Source: Paenibacillus sabuli (lineage in GTDB: Bacteria; Bacillota; Bacilli; Paenibacillales; Paenibacillaceae). Taken from it: a DNA stretch of 57,643 nt. The DNA lies in the NCBI RefSeq assembly GCF_014705605.1, contig NZ_JACXIZ010000038.1, positions 1 through 57,643 on the forward strand. Reading direction: 5' to 3'. The notes under the pieces were generated by a model. The model made no database searches. It was given only the letters and a program-made list of their open reading frames with translations, and had not been told where the DNA came from. This document shows positions 1 to 8,790 of the stretch, one piece after another (position 1 is the first letter of the stretch; each line of letters begins with the position of its first letter). A program made the position numbers and the translations under genes.

Positions 1-265
1 AGGAGGAAATAAGCATAAATTGGGAGGCGCTTCCAGAGGATGGTTTCGCCGTTTCGCCTTCCGCCTTGCACAATAACGGTATGATCGCAGAAGTTTGCTA
101 TTCCCTTGCGTCGGCAGGGCGGGCATAATGCGGGTAAGCCGCTGCAAGGCAGGGCATGCCGCCACGGCTCGAGTCGCGTCCAGTCGAAGGCGTGCTGAGT
201 ACCGGCACATACCGGCACAGCTCGAGTCGACAGCACGACGCCCACTGGACCACGGCGGCATAGTA

Positions 266-338
266 GGTCGAGTCGATAGCGGATCGCGCGATAGACATGC
301 CGACATGGGTCGAGTCGATACCGGATCGCGCATTAGAC
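266..338. repeat. Short direct repeat pair upstream of the heparinase-like gene
   Basis: Two nearly identical copies of GGTCGAGTCGATANCGGATC start at 266 and 308, 42 bases apart, and further CGAGTCG words occur at about 169, 222 and 351. The reading frame stays open across this stretch and joins the lyase frame, but the encoded Arg/Gly/Ser-rich sequence resembles no known domain and there is no good ribosome binding site before position 430. I read 1-436 as non-coding repeat-bearing leader; no clear promoter was found. Confidence 0.5.
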
Positions 339-436
339 GTTCCGGGACTGGCGAGTCGGATGCGACGCGTACCGTGACCAGCCAGCAGTACGACTCGATG
401 CCGCATGCCACGATTGAAGGCAAGGGGGAATGCAAG

Positions 437-2650
437 ATGTACAGCAGACAAGAAATCTACGAGGCGTTGCCGATGACGCCGACACGACCGACAATGGTGG
501 CGCGGCCGCCGGCCTTCCCGTACGGCGCGCCGCTGACGCGCGAGCGCCTGGCGGAGTTGAAGGACGCGGAGCATTTGCAGCCACTGCTGACGGAGATTCG
601 CGTCGCCGCGCAGCAGGCGTCGCGCGCTGCGGTACCCGCGCTGCCGTATCGCCTGTTCCGCCTGTTCGAGCAGCAGGGGACACGGGCGGAATACGAGGCG
701 CCGTACTTCGAGCGGCGCGGGCAGTTGCTGGTCTTGACGCTGCAGCTACTGCTTGAGCAAGACTGCGCGGCAGACAGTTACTCTCATGACGCCAACTTGG
801 GCATGACCTATGCCGCTGCGCCAACGCCAGAGGCTCACACAAGTGCGGCAAGCTCTGATGCGCCATCGCCAGAGACGCACACAAGCGCGGCAAGCTCTGA
901 GGCGCCAACGCCAGAGGCTCACACAAGTGCGGCAAGCTCTGATGCGCCATCGCCAGAGACGCACACAAGCGCGGCAAGCTCTGAGGCGCCATCGCCAGAG
1001 GCGCACACAAGCGCGGCAAGCTCTGAGGCGCCAACGCCAGAGACCGCAAGCGCGACGCCCCCGCCCACGTCTGCGTCGGCGGAGGCGCGCCAGCCATTGG
1101 AGGCGCTGGAGGATCTGCTCTGGGAGATCTGCAACGAATATACGTGGTGTCTGCCCGCCTGCCTGCCGGGCGATCTGGCGGCTTGCCTCGCCCACGAAGC
1201 GCCGCCGGAGCAAATGGTCGACCTTTTTGCAGCCGAGACGGCGCACGCGCTGGCCGAGACGCTGTGGCTGATCGGCGATCGCTTGTCTCCCTGGATCGTG
1301 CATCGGGTGCGCGGCGCGATCGAAGCGCGCGTCTTCCATCCGCTTTTCGAGCGGAAGGTGCGCTTCGCCTGGCGCACGCGCCGGGACAATTGGGCCGCCG
1401 TATGCGGCGGCGCCGTCGGCATGACGCTGCTGTTGCTGGAGCAGGACCGCGAACGGCTGGCCGACCGGATCGCCGATATGCTGGAGCCGCTGGCTTGCTT
1501 TTTGGAGGGCTACGGCGCAGACGGCGGCTGCGGCGAGGGCGTATCGTACTGGCAATACGGCTTTGGCTACTACGTCTACTTTGCCGATATGCTGGCCCAG
1601 CTCACCGCCGGCCGGCTCGATTTGCTGCGCCAAGGGGACCCGGCGCACCGCGACAAGATTCGGCGCATCGCAGCGTATCCGGCCGCGTCACAGTTCTCGG
1701 CGGGGCAATTCGTGCTGTACGCCGACGCCTGGCAGCTGTTGCTGCACCCCGGCTTGCTGTCGCGTCTCAAGGCCCGGCTCGGCACGGACGTCCCTTATCT
1801 GGCCGAAGTGCCGGACCTGCGGGCCGAGGATTGCTACCGCTGGCCGCATGTGACGCGCAATCTGCTGTGGACGGACCCTGGCTTGCTGGGCCGGCCGGTC
1901 CGGGACGGTCAATTTTATTTCGCGGACCTCGGCTATCTCGTGGCCAGGCGAGGCGGGCTCGCCTTCTCGGCCAAGGGCGGGCACAATGCGGAGCCGCATA
2001 ATCACAACGACCTCGGCCAATTCATCCTGCACGTCGGCGGCGAGAGCCTGCTCGCCGATCCGGGCGGCGGCCCGTATACCCGCAACTACTTCGGTCCGGC
2101 GCGCTACACGCTGCTGCATCCCTCCTCCGAAGGACACTCGGTGCCGCTTGTCAACGGGCTGGCACAGCAGGACGGCCGCAGACACGCGGCTCGCGTGCTG
2201 CATCATATGCGACGAGCCGACGGCACACGATTCCAGCTCGAGCTTGCTTCAGCCTATGCAGACGATACACTGCGCAGCCTGGAGCGGGACTTCGTCTGGA
2301 CATGGAGCGAGACCGGCGGCGCGACGCTCGTGCTGACCGACCGCTTCCGGTTCTCCAAGCATCCTCGCGAGCTCGAGGAACGCTTGATCAGTCTGCATGA
2401 GCCGCTCGGCGAGCCGGGCCATGTGACATGGCGGGGACGACGCGGCGAGGTCGCGTTGCATTATGACGCGCGGCAATTGGACCTGCAGACCGAAGCCGTG
2501 CAGACCGCCGACCATTCGGGCGCTCCGCTGACCGTCTACCGGACCCGATTGGCGGTCCGCCCCGAGGCGCTGGCGCGAGAGTTGACCTGCCGACTGTCGT
2601 TTCATTGCGCATTGCAGGCCCAAGGCGAAACGGCTGCCGCCGCCCTTTGA
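437..2650 (+). CDS. Heparinase II/III-family polysaccharide lyase, cytoplasmic
   Basis: 737 residues from the ATG at 437, which follows GGGGGAATGCAAG; the open frame upstream is repeat-derived and was not used. The N-terminal two thirds is a helical alginate-lyase-like toroid. The C-terminal part carries the heparinase II/III beta-sandwich with the conserved block HNAEPHNHNDLGQF near residue 520, including the family HNHND motif, then a DPGGGPYTRNYF segment. No signal peptide is visible, so it probably cleaves oligosaccharides after import. An unusual Pro/Thr/Ser/Ala repeat (residues about 128-204) interrupts the helical domain between LLLEQD and EALEDLLWEI. It lies just upstream of an ABC sugar importer and probably works with it on an acidic polysaccharide. 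Substrate is unknown. Family assignment is strong, specificity is not. Confidence 0.88.
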   Translation: MYSRQEIYEALPMTPTRPTMVARPPAFPYGAPLTRERLAELKDAEHLQPLLTEIRVAAQQASRAAVPALPYRLFRLFEQQGTRAEYEAPYFERRGQLLVLTLQLLLEQDCAADSYSHDANLGMTYAAAPTPEAHTSAASSDAPSPETHTSAASSEAPTPEAHTSAASSDAPSPETHTSAASSEAPSPEAHTSAASSEAPTPETASATPPPTSASAEARQPLEALEDLLWEICNEYTWCLPACLPGDLAACLAHEAPPEQMVDLFAAETAHALAETLWLIGDRLSPWIVHRVRGAIEARVFHPLFERKVRFAWRTRRDNWAAVCGGAVGMTLLLLEQDRERLADRIADMLEPLACFLEGYGADGGCGEGVSYWQYGFGYYVYFADMLAQLTAGRLDLLRQGDPAHRDKIRRIAAYPAASQFSAGQFVLYADAWQLLLHPGLLSRLKARLGTDVPYLAEVPDLRAEDCYRWPHVTRNLLWTDPGLLGRPVRDGQFYFADLGYLVARRGGLAFSAKGGHNAEPHNHNDLGQFILHVGGESLLADPGGGPYTRNYFGPARYTLLHPSSEGHSVPLVNGLAQQDGRRHAARVLHHMRRADGTRFQLELASAYADDTLRSLERDFVWTWSETGGATLVLTDRFRFSKHPRELEERLISLHEPLGEPGHVTWRGRRGEVALHYDARQLDLQTEAVQTADHSGAPLTVYRTRLAVRPEALARELTCRLSFHCALQAQGETAAAAL
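818..1047 (+). repeat. Coding minisatellite, 42-bp unit, five full copies plus part of a sixth
   Basis: Copies start at 818, 860, 902, 944, 986 and 1028. Each encodes a 14-residue unit of the form APTPEAHTSAASSD, with two alternating variants (APTPEAH and APSPETH). The repeat lies inside the helical domain of the heparinase-like lyase. The unit length keeps the frame, so copy number changes would not disrupt the protein. Confidence 0.92.
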
Positions 2651-2689
2651 CGGCGGCGCACGTATTCAAAAAACCAGTCGTAGCGCGGC

Positions 2690-2734
2690 TTTGCAAAATA
2701 TCGGTACGTGTGCAGCATCGTGATATTTTGCAAA
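2690..2734. promoter_or_regulatory. Perfect 13-bp inverted repeat, candidate operator
   Basis: TTTGCAAAATATC at 2690-2702 is matched by its exact reverse complement GATATTTTGCAAA at 2722-2734, with a 19-base spacer. It lies between the lyase gene and the ABC operon, 168 bases before the permease start. No T-run follows in the usual terminator position, and the arms are AT-rich, so an operator for a dimeric regulator is more likely than a terminator. The regulator is not identified. Confidence 0.6.
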
Positions 2735-2827
2735 AAGCGGGCCTGATCAAAAAAATGGTACGTTCAGAAGTTTTTGCGGATTGTGGATTTGAAGCCGGCG
2801 CATTACGATAAGATCACTCGCCGGATT

Positions 2828-2841
2828 TGTAAACGCTATCA
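2828..2841 (+). promoter_or_regulatory. CcpA catabolite-responsive element (cre) upstream of ABC cassette 1
   Basis: TGTAAACGCTATCA matches the Bacillus cre consensus TGWAANCGNTNWCA at every defined position. It sits 61 bases upstream of the GTG start of the first permease, the usual place for glucose repression of a sugar import operon. Function is inferred from the match alone. Confidence 0.75.
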
Positions 2842-2901
2842 AGGGTGGCTGCGGTCGACAGGCCGGCGTGATACGGCTTGAAACAGAAAGGAGAGTGCGG
2901 C

Positions 2902-3810
2902 GTGAAGCATTCCATCTGGAAAGACTACGCCTCCCATAAGTACATGTTTTTGATGTTGCTTCCCGTCCTCGTCTATTTTGCGATTTTTCATTACGGACCG
3001 ATGTACGGGGTCATCATCGCCTTCAAAGACTACAAAATTCTCGAAGGCACGCTCGGCAGTCCGTGGGCCGGACTGGACAATTTCAGAGAGCTGTTCGGCG
3101 GCTATGCGTTCGGCACGGTGCTGCGCAATACGCTGATTATCAACTTCTACAAGCTCGTATTCGGATTCTCGGCGCCGATCGTGCTGGCGCTGCTCATCAA
3201 CGAGGTGTCGGTCGGCTGGTTCAAAAAGTCGGTGCAGACGATCAGCTATCTGCCCCATTTTTTGTCCTGGGTCGTGCTGGCGGGACTGGTCATCGAGTTC
3301 CTCTCGCCGAGCCGCGGCGCGGTCAACATGGCGCTGGCCTGGTTCGGCATCGATCCGATCTACTTCATCACCGAGCCGGGCTGGTTCCGCGCGATTCTCG
3401 TCAGTACGGATATCTGGCAGACCGTCGGCTTCTCGGCGATCATCTATCTGGCGGCGATCGCCGGCATCAACCCGGAGATGTACGAGGCGGCCGAGGTCGA
3501 CGGCATCAGCCGGGTGCAGAAGATCTGGTATATCACGTTGCCGTCGATGGCGCCGGTCATCGTCATCATGCTGATTCTCAATTCCGGCGCGATCATCAAC
3601 GACGACTTCGAGCAGGTGTTCAATTTGCTCAACGCCAAGGTAATGGAGGTCGGCGACGTGCTGTCCACCTACACCTACACGGAAGGGCTGCTGAAGATGA
3701 ACTACAGCTATGCCGCGGCGGTCGGTCTGTTCAAAAACGTGGTGGCGCTCATTCTCGTGCTGACGGCCAATTATTTGGCCAGCAAGTTCAGCGACGAGAC
3801 GATTTTTTGA
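2902..3810 (+). CDS. Sugar ABC transporter permease, LplB type
   Basis: 302 residues from the GTG at 2902, with AAAGGAGA at 2887-2894 as ribosome binding site; an in-frame TTG at 2878 lacks one. It is a six-helix inner-membrane permease of the LplB group (CUT1-like), starting with MLLPVLVYFAIFHYGPMYG as first membrane segment. The cytoplasmic EAA loop reads YEAAEVDGISRVQKIWYITLP, the coupling site for the ATPase. No ATPase gene is nearby; these systems commonly use a shared MsmX-type ATPase encoded elsewhere. It forms an operon with the second permease (16-base gap) and the binding lipoprotein, downstream of a cre site. Likely cargo is an oligosaccharide from the neighbouring lyase; this is inference. 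Confidence 0.92.
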   Translation: MKHSIWKDYASHKYMFLMLLPVLVYFAIFHYGPMYGVIIAFKDYKILEGTLGSPWAGLDNFRELFGGYAFGTVLRNTLIINFYKLVFGFSAPIVLALLINEVSVGWFKKSVQTISYLPHFLSWVVLAGLVIEFLSPSRGAVNMALAWFGIDPIYFITEPGWFRAILVSTDIWQTVGFSAIIYLAAIAGINPEMYEAAEVDGISRVQKIWYITLPSMAPVIVIMLILNSGAIINDDFEQVFNLLNAKVMEVGDVLSTYTYTEGLLKMNYSYAAAVGLFKNVVALILVLTANYLASKFSDETIF

Positions 3811-3826
3811 CGAAGGGGGTGCGACA

Positions 3827-4702
3827 ATGGCTACCAAAATGAACTTCGGGGACCGGCTGTTCCTGATCGGCGTCTACGCGGCGCTGCTCGTGCTCGTCCT
3901 CTCGATGATGCTGCCGCTGCTGCAGGTGGTAACGATCTCGCTCAGTCCGCCCAAGGTTGTCAACAGCTACGGCTTCCACCTCTTCCCGACGGTGCTGGAC
4001 TTCAGCGGCTATGCCAAGGTGCTGCGCTATGACGCGATCTGGACGGCCTACGGCAATACGGTGCTACGTACGCTGCTCGGCACGGCCATCACGCTGCTGC
4101 TGACCTTCCTCGGCGCGTATCCGCTGTCCAAGAAGCGGCTGCCGCATCGCAAGTTCTGGACCGGATTCGTCGTGCTGACGATGTTCTTCTCCGGCGGGAT
4201 GATCCCGACCTACCTGCTCGTCAAGGGGCTCGGGCTGATGAATACGATCTGGGCGCTCGTGCTGCCGAGCGCGATCAGCGTGTTCCTGCTGCTCATCGTC
4301 CGCAACTTCATGATCGCGCTGCCGGAGAGTCTGGAGGAATCGGCCAAGATCGACGGTGCCAACGATGTGTTCATCTTGTTCCGCATCGTGCTGCCGCTGT
4401 CGCTGCCGATCATCGCCACGGTCGGCCTCTATACGGCGGTCTGGCACTGGAACGCGTGGTTCGACAGCATGATCTACATTCAGGAGGAGAGCAAGCAGGT
4501 ACTGCAGCTGATTTTGCGCCGCATCCTGCTGGAAGGCCAGGACGTGTCGGTGGAGACGAGCGCCAGCATGCAGGCGGCGGTCAGCACCGAGACGGTCAAG
4601 ATGGCGGCGCTCGTCGTCTCCGTGCTGCCGATCATGTGCGTCTATCCGTTCCTGCAGAAGTATTTCGTCAAGGGTACGCTGATCGGCTCGGTCAAGGGCT
4701 GA
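3827..4702 (+). CDS. Sugar ABC transporter permease, YtcP type
   Basis: 291 residues from ATG 3827 with GAAGGGGG upstream. It is the second permease of cassette 1, paired with the LplB-type protein before it. First membrane segment is near residues 12-32, and the EAA loop appears as LEESAKIDGANDVFILFRIVLP. The C-terminus ends in FVKGTLIGSVKG, typical of this group. Length is normal. Both permeases are needed for a heterodimeric channel through the cytoplasmic membrane. Spacing of 16 bases from the previous gene implies co-transcription and probably translational coupling. Confidence 0.92.
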   Translation: MATKMNFGDRLFLIGVYAALLVLVLSMMLPLLQVVTISLSPPKVVNSYGFHLFPTVLDFSGYAKVLRYDAIWTAYGNTVLRTLLGTAITLLLTFLGAYPLSKKRLPHRKFWTGFVVLTMFFSGGMIPTYLLVKGLGLMNTIWALVLPSAISVFLLLIVRNFMIALPESLEESAKIDGANDVFILFRIVLPLSLPIIATVGLYTAVWHWNAWFDSMIYIQEESKQVLQLILRRILLEGQDVSVETSASMQAAVSTETVKMAALVVSVLPIMCVYPFLQKYFVKGTLIGSVKG

Positions 4703-4724
4703 TTGCGGCAATGCGCTTTCCCTG

Positions 4725-4756
4725 GGCGGGTATCCCGCCGCAGGATCATATATAAT
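4725..4756 (+). promoter_or_regulatory. Hairpin followed by a TATAAT box before the binding-protein gene
   Basis: GGCGGG (4725-4730) and CCCGCC (4734-4739) form a 6-bp stem with a 3-base loop, followed by TATAAT at 4751-4756. The hairpin could stabilise or attenuate the operon mRNA, while the -10-like box could give the abundant binding protein its own promoter. No good -35 box is visible, so the promoter call is weak. Confidence 0.4.
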
Positions 4757-4785
4757 AGTTGGACAACGATGGAGGGGTAAACAAG

Positions 4786-6456
4786 ATGAAAACGACGACG
4801 AAACGAATGGCCGCGCTGCTGGCCTGCATCATGCTGGTGACGCTGCTGGCCGCTTGCGCCGGCAACAATAATGCGCCCGAGAGCGGCAATGCCGGGAACA
4901 CGGACGGCGCCGCCGGACAGACGAATAATGGCGACAATGCAGCCGTAGAAGAGCCGGAGGAGCCGGTCGTGCTCGAGTGGCTCGGCTACGATTCCTACGC
5001 GGAGCCGGATGCGGATTCGGCGGTCGTGCAGATGGTCGAGGAGAAGTTCAACGCCGAATTCGACTTCTGGTACGTCGACGCGCAGAAGTGGGACGACAAC
5101 CTGAACGTCAAGCTGGCAGCCGGCGAAATGCCCGACGTGCTCAAAATTCCGAACCGGCAAAACATTGCCAAATATGTCGATCAGGGCATTCTCGCCCCGA
5201 TTCCGAAGGAGAAGTTCGAAGAGCTGGCGCCGACCTATACGGCCTTCATCGACGAGAACTACCCCGAGGCGTGGGACGGCGTCATGTTCAACGGCGAAAT
5301 CTACGCCATCCCGACGACGAATCTGAACGGCAGCTACCCGACCGTCGTCATCTGGCGGCAGGATTGGCTGGACAACGTCGGCATCGCCAAGGTGCCGGAG
5401 ACCCTGGAAGAGTATGAGGAAGCGCTATATAAATTCCGCAACGACGATCCGGACGGCAACGGCCAGAAGGATACGTACGGGCTGTCCGACTTCGCGCTGC
5501 CGAACATTCTCGGCGCCTTCGGCTATCCGGGCATCTCGGACTTCAAGCAGGCGGCCAAGGGCGACCCGAGCAAGTCGCTGCAATTCACGGAAAAGGACGG
5601 TCAGCTCGTATTCGCCGCGGTCCAGCCAGAGATGAAGGAAGCGCTCGCGGTGCTGCAGCAATGGTACGCCGACGGCATCATCGATCCGGAATTCCTGACC
5701 TCGGAGAACACGACCGGCTACTGGGCGGATTCGCAAGCGTTCTATAATGGCAAAATCGGCCTCACCGGGATGGGCATGTTCTACCATTGGCGCCACGAGC
5801 TCGATCCGAGTCTGCCGGACGATGTCGGCGGCGGCCAATACAAGGCGTTCATGGACGCGCAGCCGGACGGCGAGCTCGCATTCGGCGTGCCCGCGGTCGG
5901 ACCGGAAGGCAAATCCGGCACCCCGCAATGGGACACGACAAGCCATCCGGTGGCGATCACGACCAAGGCGGCGGAGGACCCGCGCAAGCTCGACACGGTG
6001 CTGCAGATGGTCGAAGCGGCGGTCACGGATTATGAATACTACCTGAGCGTCACCTCCGGCGAAGAGGGTGTGGACTGGAAGCTCGACGGCGATACCTTCG
6101 TCAATCTGAGCGCGGCCGATTCCGTAGCGGATCAGAACAAGAAGGGCAAAAACGTGCTCAGCGTCAAGGTATCCTACGATGAGTACTTGAAAAAGAAAGA
6201 CCCGTTCATCTACGCATTCGGCGACAAGTATGCCAACATCAACGGCTACACGTCGATGTTCGTGCCGACGGTCGAGGTATTCGAAAAGAACTCTTCGGCG
6301 CTCAATAAGCTGACCATCGAGACGTACCTGAAGATCATCACGGGCGAATCGCCGGTCGATGCCTTCGACGCGTATACCGAGCAATTCATGCGCATCGGCG
6401 GCACCGAGGTGGAGGAAGCGGTCAACGCGGCGTACGACGAGCTGATGGGACGTTAA
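4786..6456 (+). CDS. Extracellular solute-binding lipoprotein of ABC cassette 1
   Basis: 556 residues from ATG 4786 with GGAGGGG at 4771. The signal sequence ends in the lipobox LLAACAG, giving lipid-modified Cys24. A Gly/Asn/Ala/Glu-rich spacer precedes the binding domain, which begins around VVLEWLGYDSYAEPDADS. Length of about 550 residues is typical of the LplA/YtcQ-type oligosaccharide-binding proteins of Paenibacillus. It is anchored outside the membrane and delivers ligand to the two permeases upstream. The next gene encodes the matching sensor-regulator. The ligand is unknown, probably an acidic or branched oligosaccharide given the lyase nearby. Confidence 0.92.
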   Translation: MKTTTKRMAALLACIMLVTLLAACAGNNNAPESGNAGNTDGAAGQTNNGDNAAVEEPEEPVVLEWLGYDSYAEPDADSAVVQMVEEKFNAEFDFWYVDAQKWDDNLNVKLAAGEMPDVLKIPNRQNIAKYVDQGILAPIPKEKFEELAPTYTAFIDENYPEAWDGVMFNGEIYAIPTTNLNGSYPTVVIWRQDWLDNVGIAKVPETLEEYEEALYKFRNDDPDGNGQKDTYGLSDFALPNILGAFGYPGISDFKQAAKGDPSKSLQFTEKDGQLVFAAVQPEMKEALAVLQQWYADGIIDPEFLTSENTTGYWADSQAFYNGKIGLTGMGMFYHWRHELDPSLPDDVGGGQYKAFMDAQPDGELAFGVPAVGPEGKSGTPQWDTTSHPVAITTKAAEDPRKLDTVLQMVEAAVTDYEYYLSVTSGEEGVDWKLDGDTFVNLSAADSVADQNKKGKNVLSVKVSYDEYLKKKDPFIYAFGDKYANINGYTSMFVPTVEVFEKNSSALNKLTIETYLKIITGESPVDAFDAYTEQFMRIGGTEVEEAVNAAYDELMGR

Positions 6457-6459
6457 CAG

Positions 6460-6468
6460 TGGTATAAT
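6460..6468 (+). promoter_or_regulatory. Extended -10 promoter for the AraC sensor-regulator
   Basis: TGGTATAAT fits the extended -10 consensus TGNTATAAT, immediately after the stop codon of the binding lipoprotein and about 33 bases before the TTG start of the regulator. No -35 hexamer is obvious, which extended -10 promoters can tolerate. Confidence 0.55.
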
Positions 6469-6500
6469 CAGGTCCGGAACATAAAAAGGGGGGGCCTCGA

Positions 6501-8738
6501 TTGAACTGGACGGGCGAGACGGGAAACCGGATATTCCGGCGGCTGCTGATCTTCAACCTGATCACGGTAATCGTCATTACCACCGTGCCGCTGCTGGTCT
6601 CCTACCGATACTTCAAGACGGCGTATGAAAGCGAAATCAACGGGCTGAACATGCAGACGGTCCGTCAGTTCCGTCAGGCGATCGACGAGCAGGTGCTGAA
6701 GACGATCGTCAACGTGCCCAATGTGTATCTCTCCGAGCTGGAGAGCAACGAGGCGCTGACGGTGCCGCTGACGCGGGACATCAGCCGCCAGTCCGCGGCC
6801 ATCCTGCGGGTCAGCCGACGCATCGACGATATCAAAAACAGCATGCCGTTCGTCCATTCGATCGACCTGTATTATACGCGCAGCAATCTGCTGTTCCGCG
6901 ATACCAACGTCTGCATGCTGAGCGAATCGGCCTGCGATCTGGGCGCCAGCGGCGATTGGCTGGAGCGCTTCCGGACCTCGGATCTGAATATTGAATGGCT
7001 CGGCGCGCGCCGGGCCGGCACGTACGATGCGGCCATAGTCGCATCGTACGTTCGCAGCATTCCCTACTTCGTGCCGCGCGACAAGCGACAGGCCGTCGTC
7101 GCGGTCAATGTCGACGTCAGTGCGCTCGGCGAGCTGCTGCGCGCGGTCAAGACGCCGGAGGAAGGTACGCTGCTGATCGTCGACGCCCGCGGCCGCGTCA
7201 TTGCCGACAATCGGCTTGGCAATGGCGAAGCGGCAGGACAGACGCCGTCCTTTGCGCCGCAGCTGCCGCAAGCGGAGCAGGGCGAGACGGGGATGATCTA
7301 CGACAAGCTGGACGGCCGCTCGCATGTCATCTCCTACGCGGCCTCGCAGTACAATAGCTGGCGCTATGTGTCGGTGACGTCGGTGGAGCATTTCTATGAG
7401 AAATCGAGGCAGCTCACGAGCTGGCTGGCCGCCATCGGCGCCGCCTTCCTGGGCGTCAATCTGCTCATCACGCTGCTGCTGACGCGGCAAGCGCACAAGC
7501 CGATCTCGTCGCGCATGGCCACCCTGCAGCAAAGCCTGGCGCGCCACCAGCCGATCGTCCGGCACAATGCCATCCTGGGCATGCTCAGCGGGGCCGCGAT
7601 GGAAGGGCAGACGCCGGAGGGCGGCGATTCGGCGCAGGCGATCCGCTTCACGCATGAGCGGGTGCGCGCCTTCGTCGTGCAGCTGCGGCCCAGCTCGGGC
7701 GAGCGTCTGACGGAGGAGGAGCTGGCGGCTTGCTTCCACCTCATCGAGCAGCTCGAGGCGGGGCTCCCGGAGGCGGCGATCCATGCGATCAAGGACGAGC
7801 GGCACCGGATCCTCGGTATCCTCCATTATGACCCGGGGACGCCGCTGGAGCGGCTCACCGCAGCGCTCGACCGGCTCGTGCAGTCCAATCTGCCGCCCGG
7901 CAGCGTGCTCAGCCTCGGCGGCAGTCAGGACGCGGCCGCGGCCGGGGTGGCCGCCTCGTACCGCGAGGCGCGCCAGGCGCGGAGCTATGCGTTCCTCTAT
8001 CCGGAGGCGACGGTGCTCGTGCATGAGGCGCTGCACGTCGAGACGCGCAGCGACAGCGGCAGCGCGGTCAAGGTGCTGGACGACATCGCCGCCTCGCTGC
8101 GCTCCGGAGACGGCGCGCGGCTGCGCGGGCTGATCGGCAGCGTGCTGGACGAGGCGCGCAGCGGCGCATACACGGTGCAATATTGCCGCAACATGCTGAT
8201 GGACGTCGTCTCGACGATCCGCCGCACCGTCAAGAGCCTCGGCTTCAGCTCGAGCGAGCTGTTCGGCGGCGACATTCGGGAGCAGTTCAAGAGCATCCCG
8301 CACATCGACGCCTTCGAGCAATGGATCGAGGCGCAGACGGACCGGGTGCTGGACAGTCTGGAGGCGCGCAAGCAGCAGCTCGACCAAGCGTTCGCGGAGC
8401 GAGTGCTGACGTTCATCGGGGACAATCTGTTCAACCAGCTGTCGCTGGATCTGGTCGCCGATTACGCCAATGTCAGCCCGACGTATCTGAGCAAGATGTT
8501 CAAGGTGATGACCGGCAGCAACTTCTCTGAATACGTCACCGCGCTCAAGCTGGAGCAGGCGGCGCTGCTGCTGCGCGAGAAGCGGCTGTCGGTCCAGGAT
8601 ATCTCGGCCAAGATCGGCTACAATTCGACGCATCACTTCATTCGGCTCTTCAAGGAAAAGTACGGCAGCACGCCCAAGCAATATCAGAAGGCGCTGCCCG
8701 ACCCGGAGACGCCGGAGGGCGAGGAGGATGCGGAGTAA
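6501..8738 (+). CDS. Membrane-anchored AraC-family sensor-regulator (YesN-like output)
   Basis: 745 residues from a TTG start at 6501 with a run of G at 6488-6494 as ribosome binding site; no ATG alternative precedes the first membrane helix. Helix 1 spans about residues 17-36, an extracellular sensor domain follows, and helix 2 lies near 305-327 (WLAAIGAAFLGVNLLITLLLT). The C-terminus (about 640-735) is an AraC double helix-turn-helix: LSLDLVADYANVSPTYLSKM is the first helix pair and LSVQDISAKIGYNSTHHFIR the second. The middle region is poorly conserved. Proteins of this build sense a sugar or binding protein outside and activate the linked transporter genes. It probably controls cassette 1. 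Confidence 0.9.
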   Translation: MNWTGETGNRIFRRLLIFNLITVIVITTVPLLVSYRYFKTAYESEINGLNMQTVRQFRQAIDEQVLKTIVNVPNVYLSELESNEALTVPLTRDISRQSAAILRVSRRIDDIKNSMPFVHSIDLYYTRSNLLFRDTNVCMLSESACDLGASGDWLERFRTSDLNIEWLGARRAGTYDAAIVASYVRSIPYFVPRDKRQAVVAVNVDVSALGELLRAVKTPEEGTLLIVDARGRVIADNRLGNGEAAGQTPSFAPQLPQAEQGETGMIYDKLDGRSHVISYAASQYNSWRYVSVTSVEHFYEKSRQLTSWLAAIGAAFLGVNLLITLLLTRQAHKPISSRMATLQQSLARHQPIVRHNAILGMLSGAAMEGQTPEGGDSAQAIRFTHERVRAFVVQLRPSSGERLTEEELAACFHLIEQLEAGLPEAAIHAIKDERHRILGILHYDPGTPLERLTAALDRLVQSNLPPGSVLSLGGSQDAAAAGVAASYREARQARSYAFLYPEATVLVHEALHVETRSDSGSAVKVLDDIAASLRSGDGARLRGLIGSVLDEARSGAYTVQYCRNMLMDVVSTIRRTVKSLGFSSSELFGGDIREQFKSIPHIDAFEQWIEAQTDRVLDSLEARKQQLDQAFAERVLTFIGDNLFNQLSLDLVADYANVSPTYLSKMFKVMTGSNFSEYVTALKLEQAALLLREKRLSVQDISAKIGYNSTHHFIRLFKEKYGSTPKQYQKALPDPETPEGEEDAE

Positions 8739-8790
8739 GCGGCTCTAGAATAAGAAAACGCAGATCTCCTGCGACCAGGGAGGAATGAGT

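Noticed and set aside
95-436. N-terminal extension of the heparinase-like protein
   Set aside because: The frame is open, but the sequence is built of short DNA repeats, is Arg-rich without domain resemblance, and lacks a start signal; ATG 437 has one.
2690-2734. Rho-independent terminator of the lyase gene
   Set aside because: The stem is AT-rich with a 19-base spacer and no T-run follows, so an operator explains it better.
6468-8681. Long minus-strand open frame opposite the first AraC sensor
   Set aside because: Shadow of the third-position GC bias; no motif or ribosome binding site, while the plus-strand protein is well recognised.
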